64,000 nt of DNA, from assembly GCA_024103135.1 (NCBI GenBank), contig JAGFIZ010000106.1, positions 18,630-82,629 of the forward strand, written 5' to 3'. Source of the DNA: Bradyrhizobiaceae bacterium (GTDB lineage: Bacteria; Bacteroidota; Ignavibacteria; Kapaibacteriales; Kapaibacteriaceae). Below are positions 44,934 to 55,400 of the stretch, one piece after another. A program made the position numbers and the translations under genes. The notes under the pieces were generated by a model. It ran no database searches, was not told where the DNA came from, and saw nothing but the letters and a program-made list of their open reading frames with translations. The number at the start of each line of letters is the position of its first letter. Within the stretch, counting starts at the first letter, position 1.

Positions 44934-45940
44934 CCTTTGTTGACCTTGTTACAATCCACGTGAGCTCCGGTAATGGCGGTAAGGGTCACGTGAGCTTTCG
45001 TAGGGAGAAGTTTGTGCCAATGGGCGGACCCGACGGTGGCAACGGCGGCAATGGCGGAGACGTCGTGTTCATTGCCAATAGGCAGTTAGGCACCCTGTTG
45101 GACTTTACCTACAAGCGCAAATACAAAGCCGAAGACGGGGCCGAGGGCGGCAAGAACCGTCGCACCGGCAAGAGTGGAGCCGACGTCATCATCCAGGTGC
45201 CGTGTGGCACCGTGATTCGTGACAAGCAAACCCAGGAGCAGCTCGCCGACCTTGATGTTGACGGGCAGACCATCGTGTTGGCGAAAGGGGGCTATGGAGG
45301 ACGCGGGAACAGCGAGTTTGCCACGGCCGTGAATCAAGCGCCACGTCATGCCGAGCCCGGCACACCCGGTCAGGAATTCACTCTCGAGCTTGAGCTCAAG
45401 CTCCTTGCCGATGTAGGTCTCGTTGGTTTCCCCAACGTAGGCAAGAGCACCCTGATCAGTGCCGTGAGTGCAGCGAAGCCAAAGATTGCCGACTATCACT
45501 TTACCACCCTCGTACCCAACCTAGGCATTGTCCGCCTAGGCGAAGGTCGGTCCTTCACCATGGCCGACATTCCCGGACTCATTGAAGGGGCAAGTGAGGG
45601 AAGGGGGCTAGGTCACCAATTCCTCCGTCACATCGAGCGAACTGCCGTATTGGTCTACGTTATTGACGCGGCCAGCGAGCATCCCGAACAGGACCTTGTG
45701 ACTCTGAAAACCGAACTACACAAGTATGACACGACCCTTTCATCCAAGCCCAGCATTGTTGTTTGCAGTCGCATCGACATGCTCACTGAAGAAGAGCAAC
45801 AAGCATTGGAACACAGTGCAATTGTGCAGAGTATGGGGGGACGGCTCATTTCTGCGGTAACTGGACAAGGCATACGAGAATTACTCGAAGTATTGTGGCA
45901 GCCAATTCACCAACAGCGGGCACAAACCGAGCAAACGTAA
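44930..45940 (+). CDS. obgE: GTPase Obg (ribosome assembly)
   Basis: The 336-residue GTPase assists 50S ribosome maturation. It has the Gly-rich OBG fold (GGPDGGNGGNGGDVVF, VPCGTVIRD, GGYGGRGN) and a G domain with G1 GFPNVGKST, switch G2 'FTTLVP', G3 DIPGLIEGAS, and G4 read as CSRIDM in place of NKxD. The G4 wording is unusual: Asn-Lys is replaced by Ser-Arg while Asp is kept. The C-terminal OCT domain is absent, as in many bacteria. The start overlaps the upstream stop by 4 nt. Confidence 0.95.
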   Translation: MTFVDLVTIHVSSGNGGKGHVSFRREKFVPMGGPDGGNGGNGGDVVFIANRQLGTLLDFTYKRKYKAEDGAEGGKNRRTGKSGADVIIQVPCGTVIRDKQTQEQLADLDVDGQTIVLAKGGYGGRGNSEFATAVNQAPRHAEPGTPGQEFTLELELKLLADVGLVGFPNVGKSTLISAVSAAKPKIADYHFTTLVPNLGIVRLGEGRSFTMADIPGLIEGASEGRGLGHQFLRHIERTAVLVYVIDAASEHPEQDLVTLKTELHKYDTTLSSKPSIVVCSRIDMLTEEEQQALEHSAIVQSMGGRLISAVTGQGIRELLEVLWQPIHQQRAQTEQT

Positions 45941-46035
45941 AGTTTGGCACAATCCTTGACAGAAGGTATCCGGATGTGAGGGCTCTTAGGTGCAAGTCCA
46001 TATAAATAGGGACTTACCGAGGGTCGGACACTGTG

Positions 46036-46059
46036 ACCTGTGAAGACAACTTCACAGGT
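46036..46059. terminator. Perfect 10-bp hairpin downstream of obgE
   Basis: ACCTGTGAAG (46036-46045) and CTTCACAGGT (46050-46059) enclose an ACAA loop. The following DNA is AT-rich but has no clean T-run (GATTATTCATCGTTTT). A smaller stem, AAGTCC (45994-45999)/GGACTT (46010-46015), lies just before it. Either it terminates the obgE transcript, or it is part of the giant gene's leader. Confidence 0.5.
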
Positions 46060-46439
46060 GATTATTCATCGTTTTGGCATTTCGACTCATACCCAATGAG
46101 ACAATGTAGACAAAACAGTGTGGAGATGTTGAATACTCTTTTCGAGAATTCGCAACTCTTTTTTGGCGGGTTTGATTCGCTGCGGTATTTTAGCGGCGCT
46201 TTCAATGCACCGCATGCCCGGCATGGGGGTGGTGTACGCCGTTCCTATGTGTTGGAGCGGAGAACAGTTATCATATGACAGAACGTTACACTCGGGTCGG
46301 GGTGGGGGATCCTACTCCAGGAAACAATCAAGAGACACATAGGCGCCAGCGGCGCCTTTCGGTGTTTCATCAAGTTTCCATGACTCTTCTTACATCGTTA
46401 ACAACCAGTATCAATCATTACACTTCTTCGGAGGATCGT
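46060..46439 (+). promoter_or_regulatory. Long non-coding leader of the giant surface-protein gene
   Basis: No gene is supported between obgE and the giant gene (45941-46439, 499 bp). The stretch contains a 13-bp palindrome CATGCCCGGCATG (46213-46225), a GC-rich hairpin AGGCGCC (46341-46347)/GGCGCCT (46351-46357) followed by TTC, and a strong ribosome-binding site (GGAGG) 5 nt before the ATG at 46440. The hairpin 80-100 nt before the start could be an attenuator. The frame upstream of 46440 (from 46275) is not believed, because the signal peptide and ribosome-binding site mark 46440. Confidence 0.5.
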
Positions 46440-49400
46440 ATGAAATCCTTTGGTTCCGCGGCATTAGGTACGCAACGGCGTTCCGGGCCTGTGGTGCTGA
46501 CGTTCCTTCTAGCACTATTGCTGGGAGCCGTCACGCCGCCGAGTTTGTGGTCGCAAGTCACGTCGTTGACTGCCACCCCGTCTTCGCCAACCTGCTATGG
46601 GACATCTTTTAACCTAGATGCAACGGTTACAAGTCGGCAGACACCGAGCCACAATGCACCAGCAGGTCCTGGAGCACTTGGTGCTCTTGTAGCGCAAGGT
46701 GCCGGTGCCAACAACTCTGCTGTGACGAACCTTGCATTGGGTAACGACCAGTTGTCAGCGGCGCAGAATCCAGTACAGTTCGGTGGTGCAGACTTTGAAT
46801 TCATGTTCTATGGTGAACTGCTCAACCTCACCGACAATGGATTCTATGTGTCCTCCAACGGTTTCATTACCTTCCTCAATGGAGTGAACACTGGCATTAT
46901 TCCTGCCAACGTTCCTAACGCAGCAGCACCGAACAAGACGATTATTCTTGCCAACATTGACCTTGAGCCTGATGCAGGTGGCAACATTTGGTGGCAGGTA
47001 CAGACGGACGGTGCTGGAAACGACTTGCTCGTGATCACGTTTGAAAACGTCATGTTCCAAGGCGGAGCAGGCCCTCCAGGAAATGGTAACGATGTCGACA
47101 TTCAGCTTATCATCAGTGAGCATAATAATGCTGCCAATCCTGACCGGATTACCTGGAACCTTCTTAACATTCCTCAGCCAGGTGGCTTTTACGGCGTAAT
47201 TGCCGGTTTCGAAAATGAGTGCGGTAATGCAGGTCAAGCTGTATATCAGAATGCAGCAGCTGCTTACGCTGCCATTGCTGGCGAGCAGTGGACATCTGAC
47301 CACGTCACAACAACCACACCGTACGCTTCGGTTCTGGTAAAGTTCTTTGATGGCGCAACGTTGATGGGTTCGGCTTCTCCATCTCCAAACCCTCCGCTTG
47401 GTGCAAGTTCCAACACGATTTATGCAGTACCTCTTTCTTTTAGAGGTGTAGGTACACACAGTTACTGGGCAAGAGCCATTTATACGTACAATAACTGTAC
47501 GAAGGACTCAGTTGACCTTGCAACGCCACTAAGCCATGTGGTGGTTGCCAACCCAGTATCGCAGACAATTACGAATCCAACGGCTCCGAACTGCGGTAAC
47601 GCAGTCGGAACTGCGAGCGTTCCAGTAAACACCCCTCCAAATACATATACATGGAGTGGTTCACCTGCTGGAGCGTTTGCTTCGTTCACGCCAAACGGAA
47701 CGAATGCGGCTTCGACAACCAATATCGTCTATAATAATGCTGCCTTGAGCCCATCGGGTACAAGCGTAACGCTAACCGTTGTAGAAGCACTGAGCGTTGC
47801 TCCGTTCTGTGCTACTACGAATACCGGAGCGTCTTACACAGTTTACCCAAACCCAGGTTCACCAACCATTACGGGTAGCGGTACGAACAACGGTGGTATC
47901 AACCCACCTGCATCGCCAGGTGCCTCGGGCAACCCATGTGCAGGTACTTCACGTACCTATACGGCGACGGCATCGCTCACAGCACCAGGAGCAACATATT
48001 ATTATTGGCAGCTTACTGGTGCAGCGGCTGGAACAACAGTCAATGGCTTCCCCGTTTCCGGCGGTGCTGTGAACGTTGTAAACACCACAAACACTGTTAC
48101 CATTGTCTGGGGTAACTCAACAACAAACTATACTGCAACACTTGTATGTACTGCTTCAAACGGTACTGGTGGTGTTGCTGGTAGTCCAGGAACACAACGC
48201 TCTTGCGTAGGTGCCTCGTCACTTTCAACGCCAGTGTATATCAACGGTGTTCCTGCAGTTGCTCCAGTTCTGGAGACGGTTCCAGGTCCTGCCGTGGCTA
48301 GCCCAACAACGGTATGTGAAAACGATACTCGTACATACGGTGTACCGCTTACACTTGGTTCGACCTATGCTTGGTCAGTAACCAACACGGCAAACGTGCC
48401 AGTTGCCCCAGGTGCAGGCACCTATACCTTGGTTACAGGTGTCCCACCAAATAACAACTCTGCAACGATTGACTGGAACGGCCAGAACACCTATCGTGTA
48501 CACTGTACAGAAACAACGTCTGGTGGTTGCGTAACGACTCACACATTCCATCAGGTCCTCGTAAATGACGAGCCACAACCAGTTCTTTCTGCTCCAGTTC
48601 CAGCCACTCAGTGTACCTACATTGGTGGTCCAATCCAGAATGGTCAGAATCTAGCTCAGTATCCATTTACCGTAACTCCGCACAATGCAACCAATAGGTT
48701 CGATTGGGCAGTTACAAACGGTGTGTTTGTTTCGACTGGTATTTCGTCAATTACAAACATCAACGCCGTAGGTGCTAACGCTACCCAGTATGTTCGTTGG
48801 ACATCTCCTGGTACGAATCAAGTAACCGTAACGGAAACGATTGTTGCTACTGGCTGTGCAAAGACTGTAACACAGAACGTTACCGTTGTTGCTTCACCAA
48901 CACCAAAGACCATTACTGGTCCTGGCTACGTTACTGGCGTTGCCGGCAATCCATGCGATGGTACAGGTCCACATGCATACAGCATTAGCGGTCCAGTAGG
49001 CGCCAACACGTATACGTGGAGCATTGTTTCAGGACCTGGCTCTATCGTTGGTCCAGCGATCGGAACATCCGTTAACATTAACTGGACACCTGCTGGAGGC
49101 CCAGCCACTCGTGTAATCAAGGTTGTAGAGCAAGAACCATCTGGTGGTTGCCAAACGGAACGTCATTACACGATCAACATCAACCCACAACCAAATGGAT
49201 CAATCAGTCCAAACCCAACGGCTGTTTGTGATGGTTCAACCGTAAAGCTTAAGTTCATTCCTGTTGCTGGTACCGTCATCCCAGGTGCTACGTACAGTTG
49301 GTATACATCAACACCAGGGAATATCTCGTTTGTTGGATCTACAACGTTTGACAGTGTTGTTGTACAGGGTACCAACGCAGGTCCCGCCTTAGTTGCTGGC

Positions 49401-52400
49401 AACGTTACCGTTGATGTTACTAACCCTGGCGTGGGTGGCTGTACACAGACATTTACATCTACTGTTAATGTAGTTCCTAACCCAACCGTACTAGCACCAA
49501 CTGTTCCATCACCAATTTGCGTAGGCGGAGCCTATACCATCACGGCAAATGCATCCGCTTGGCCAGGCGCACCAGTTAATCGCTACTGGACGCTTACGCT
49601 TACTCCAACTGCAGCATATTCAGGTGCTACAGTTCTGACAACAACAGTGATGTCGAACGCCGCTTCCTACGGTTGGAACATTGTAATCGGAGACTCTTCG
49701 GTTGCTGATATTCTGTCAGGAGGTACATTTGACCTAACTGTAACAGTCAATGATAGTTTAGCACCAGCTGGCTGTAAGACAACCGCCAATTTCCCTGGCA
49801 ATGTTGTTTCTCCACGTCCGGTACGTCCACAGGTGGACTTCCCAGTACCACAAGTCGTGTGTGATGGTAACTACCCACAGGTTTACAACATCACGAACTT
49901 TAATGCTGCGCTTACTTACTCGACTGGTACTGTAACTCCTGGCATCCTATACGTTCTTGCTGCTCCAACAATCACGATTAACGATTGGGGAGTACCAGGT
50001 CCAAAGGTATTCGAACTCATCGCTACTGATGCAACGGGTTGTGGCAGGCTGCAGCGCTATAACATCAATGTTGTTGCTACCCCAGTTAACCCACAGCCAC
50101 AGCCAATTACAATTGCAAACGTCTGCGTAGACTCGTTCTACTTTGACAAGCCAATGCCTGTTGGTCCAATTTCTCCTGATCCAACACACATTGTAACCTA
50201 CAGTGCACCATCACCACTTGCCAACCATTGGTATGAGTGGGTGGTAACGAATGGTTTCATTATCACTGGAACGCCAGGTGCATATAGCAGTGTTGGAACA
50301 AGCACAGTTGCAGCACTTAATGCTACGTCTTGCCAGGTTGTATGGACAGGTCCAACACCAGGTAAGGTCAAGTACTTGGTCTACACTAGCGATCCAAATA
50401 GTGCTCCACCGAATCCATGCTTTGCAACTTCGATTGAGCCAACTGTCGGTCTACCACTTCTTCCAAACGTGCCACTCACGTTTACGACAACGTCGTCAGA
50501 GCCAGGTGATAAGGTTTGCGAAGGCAACACCATTGACCTGATTCTTTCGGGAAGCAAGCTTGGTCTGATCTATCAAGTTGAAGAAGAAGTTGCTGGTGTA
50601 TGGACTCCAGTTGCAGGCACAATGGTCAGCGGTACAGGAATGCCGATTAATATCACAATTCCTACCGCAGCCCTTACAATCACAACGTCACCATTTACCG
50701 ACCACGTATTCCGCATTACCGCTAAGGATACGGCATTCACACCGAAGACTTGCGAATGGTTGCGTACCTCGGTTAACAACATCGTTGTTCACGTCTACGA
50801 TACTCCAAACGACATCCCAGTATCGATTGCTGCACCAACAATCATTTGTGAAGGCGAATCTCTCACCTTCCAAATCGGTACGGCTGGTCAGCCATCACAA
50901 ACACACGTGATGTATGAAGTATGGTATCGTCAGATCCATCCAGTAGTAGGACCATATACCGCAACTGTTCCATTGGTAACTGGTCTTGGTAACGGTGGTG
51001 TGCTGTCACTTGGCTACATCACTCCAGGTTCTATGGGTACTGGTGGTGCACTGCTGAACACCGACAACTACGAATTTGAAGTTCGTGCCTACATCCCAGC
51101 TGCTCCGTCCTTGCCACCAGCAAGCGGTTGCCCGGCGACGATGACGGCACACCCAACGGCAAGGATCTTCCAACATCCAGTTGACCCAACTGTGACGTTC
51201 GTTCCGAACCCAATCTGCTGGGAAGAAGACATCACTGTAAACCTCGCTTCATCTGAAGCAGGTGTTGAGTACGAAGTCCGTGCTAACGGTTCATTCTTGT
51301 CACCACAAGTAATCCTTCAAGGTACAGGTGGTCCAATCAGCGCTACATTCAATTCAACATTGATTCAGCCAACCAACCCAGTTGGTTCAGCTGTAGTACC
51401 AAACGTTGAAGTTCAAGCACGCTTGGTTTCAAATGCTTCGTATCCACGTCCAATCCCAACGTCAGCATGTCCTGTTGCTTACGGTACAATCAACTACACT
51501 GTCTATGAAAAGCCAGTTGCAGTTGTAACCGGACCAGCAACCTCATGCGGACCATCTACGGCTACATATACAGCTAGCCCAGTTACGCCAGCTCCTCCAA
51601 TGTACTTTGACTGGTTGATTACCACTGTTCCGCCTGCTGGAACAACGCCAACGTTCTTGAACAACACTGGTGTAAGTGGTACATCAAATCCATTCATTGT
51701 TAACTGGGGAACGCACACTCTTAACTGTGACGGAACATACAATCCTCTTGCACAGACAATCCGCATGATTGCCACGAATATGTGGGGTTGTACGGACACT
51801 GCATTCTTCAATCTTACCATTGAGCCAACGGTATCTGATGCCCTTATCAGTGGTCCATCGATGTCATGTATCTATGGAGGATTTGAAGAGCACCTTGACA
51901 CCTTCACGGTAGAACGCCCAGCACCATGTGTATTCCCAGCAGGTACTACATACCTATGGACAATGCCAACAGGTGTTGTAAGTGGTGCAATTCGTAGCGG
52001 TCAGTACACCACTGGTATCGTAGCCGAGTGGTATACAACAGGTGGAACTAACATCGGTACCGTACAGTGCGACATTACACTGCCTCCATCACATGGCGGT
52101 TGCGTGACGACTGTTACGAAGAACGTTGTTGTTTACCCACTTCCTGTACCAGTTATCAACGGTCCAGTTAACGTATGCCAGAACGACACGAATCGTGTAT
52201 ACACAGCTGACAACTATCCATCCGACACCTATTACTGGCAAGTAATCGGTGGTACCATCGATGGTGGTACTGGTAGTGGTGTTGTAGGTGATACAGCCAC
52301 CCGTTATGGTGTTGGTCTTAATACGATCTCGGTCGATTGGCTCGACACGCCAAATCCGAATGCCTTCATTCGCCTCAAGCAGGTTTCGTCTGTTGGCTGT

Positions 52401-55400
52401 ATGAACATTACGACCTTGGCCATTGTCGTTAACCCAACCCCAGTACCTGTTATCAATGGTGCTGATGTTGCTTGCGATAACTCGGTTTACACGTACAGCA
52501 CAGCTGACAACGCACCAAACAATACGTACCTCTGGACAGTAATGGCAGGTGGTAACGCAACAATTACCGGTGGAGCTAACCAAGCAACAGCTACGGTACT
52601 TACTGGTGACATTGGTGGTGGTACAAGCTTTACACTGCAACTCACCGAAACAGTCCTTGCTACTAACTGTACAAAGACCGTAACAAAGACTGTGAACATC
52701 GTTGAGAAGCCAAACCCAACAATTGTACGCCTTGCTCCTGCAGGTGGCGCTGTTGGTGGTGCATGCCTTGGTCAGACAATCACCTATGGTGAAACAGATC
52801 CAGTAGCAGGCAACCCATCGTACAGCTACAAGTGGAGTGTTGCAAATGGTTCAATCACTGGTTCGGATGAGAATTCAACCTTGGTTGTAACCTGGAATAC
52901 GGTTGGTTCTGGTACGGTAACGCTCAGCAAGTGGCACACTGGCAGCCAGTGCACCACTACTGTATCGCAAACCGTAAACATTGTTAATCCACCAGCTCCA
53001 ACAATCTCGGGTCCGCTTACAGTCTGTGGCGAAAGCACACACGTCTATAGCACTCCGAACATTACTGGCAACACCTATAGCTGGACGATCAGCGGCAACG
53101 GCACGATTACGTCTGGTGCAGCTACGAATGCAGCTACGATTCTCTTCGATAATCCAACGCCTGGCAGCACGCTTCCAGCCACGATTACCGTAACAGAAAC
53201 CAACACCCTTAGTGGATGTGCCGCAACTGTGAACGTGGGAGTTACCATCAACTACCAGCCACAAGTAGCAACTGTTACACGTGTATCTCCAGCTGGTCCT
53301 GCAAATCAGGCTTGCAATAACAGCACAATCATCTACAGTGTGCCAAACAACACAGGTTCTACCTACAACTGGACAGTAACTGGCGGTACCATCATTGCTG
53401 GTGGTACAACCAACCAAGTGACTGTACAGTGGGTTAACGTTGGTACTCAGACACTGACCGTAGTTGAAACAGATATTTCTGGCACATGCTCAGCAACAAC
53501 TGTTCACAACGTAGGTGTTACCTATCAACCAGTTCCTGCAATCACTGGCGATGCTAACACATGTACCGGTGATGAAGTAACGTATAGCACACCAGATGTA
53601 CCTGGAAGCACCTATGCATGGTCGCTACCATCACTTGGTGGTACGTTTACCTCAGGCACGACCTCACACACCGTAACGGTTGAGTGGATGCTGACAGGCG
53701 CACGCACGATCCAGGTTGTAGAGACAAATGGTAACTGTACTGCAACAGCTACACTGACCGTTAACGTAGGTAAGACACCAACAAGCACAGCAATCGCACG
53801 GATTACACCTGCTGGAAACGTTGCAGTTGCTTGCGTAAATCAGACCATTACCTATGGTACGACCAATACTGGTAACGACTTCTTGTGGACTGTTTCCGGT
53901 GGCAGCATCATTGGTAGCAACACCAGCTATCAAGTAACGGTTGAGTGGACCACAGTTGGTTCACACACAATCACGCTTAAGGAAACTGCTACGGGTACAG
54001 ACTGCTCAACGACAGTAACCCAAGTAGTTAACGTCGAAGATCAGCCAGTTCCAAACATCTCTGGTGCAACACCGGTATGTACTGGTGACATCAAGACCTA
54101 CAGCGTTACAGCCGTTCCTGGTCATACCTATGCTTGGTCGATTAGCGGTGGCGGCAACATCATGTCGTCAGCTACTTCAAGCTCGGTTGATGTAGAGTGG
54201 ACAACTGCAGGTACATGGACAGTCGATATCGTTCAGTCCAATGCTACTGGCAACTGTACTGCAACTTCATCGCTGACAGTAGTAGTTAACCAGACACCAG
54301 TTCAAACAGTAATCACTGGTGCAGAAACCGTATGTAACGGCTCAGTTCAGCCATACAGCGTCACTGCAATCGGTGGTCAAGAGTACACATGGACAGTTAC
54401 CGGCGGTACCATCACCACGGGTGTTGGCACCAATGCTATCACTGTTCAGTGGACAGCAATGGGCTTGCAGAACGTAAAGGTCAAGATCAAGACAATTGGC
54501 ACGAACTGCGAAGTGATCCTTTCTAAGGACGTCACGGTTGAGTTCCAGCCAGCACCATCAATCACTGGTGATGCAGTTGTCTGTACCAACACAGAAGAGA
54601 CATACTCAACACCAGCAAACCCTGGTAGCACGTATCTCTGGACTGTAACTGGTGGTACCATTACATCTGCAACAACATCTCCAACGGTAACCATTAAGTG
54701 GACAAATGCTGGTTCTCAAACAGTGACGGTAACTGAATGGAACGCTTCAGGCAACTGCCAAGCAACAGCAACCATGACGGTAACTGTTCACGAGAAGCCA
54801 TCTACAACAGACATCAGCCGCATCGCACCAGCTGGTCCGCTTGACCACGCTTGTGAGAACGACACAATCACCTACTCGACGCCATTCAATGCTTCTAGCA
54901 GCTATGTATGGACCGTTACCGGTGGTTCGTTCGTAGGCAGCAGCACTGGCAACTCGGTTGTTGTTCATTGGACAGCAATGGGTAACCAAACGCTGACAGT
55001 TGTAGAGACAACAACTGGTACAGATTGTCAGACAACAGACGTTCAGAACATCACTGTTACATACAAGCCAACACCAAACATCAATGGTGCTAATGTGGCC
55101 TGTATCAACAAGGATCACGTGTACAGCACACCATACGTTGCAGGAAGCACGTATGAGTGGACTATCACACCATCGAACGTCTTTGCTCCAATCACTGGCT
55201 ATCCAAACTCAAATACAATCCAAGTGAAGTGGATCCAACCAGGTCTGCACACTGTATCGGTAACTGAAACCAACGTTGCTGGCGGTTGCTCGACAACGGC
55301 TACAATGCAGGTTCAAGTAAACGAGATCCCAACACCATTTATCAGCTCGGTAACTGGTTACGGCAACCCAGCCGGACGCCGCCCAGGTATCGTATGTAAC

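Noticed and set aside
45956..45990. TTGACA as a -35 element for the giant gene
   Set aside because: No acceptable -10 at 16-18 bp spacing was found.
45960..46240. Words resembling group II intron RNA (GGTGCAAGTCC, and CCCGGCATGGGGGTG further on)
   Set aside because: The order is reversed from that in introns, no domain V-like hairpin is seen, and there is no reverse transcriptase.
46033..46278. 81-codon frame in the leader of the giant gene
   Set aside because: It spans hairpins, lacks a ribosome-binding site and has no protein-like pattern.
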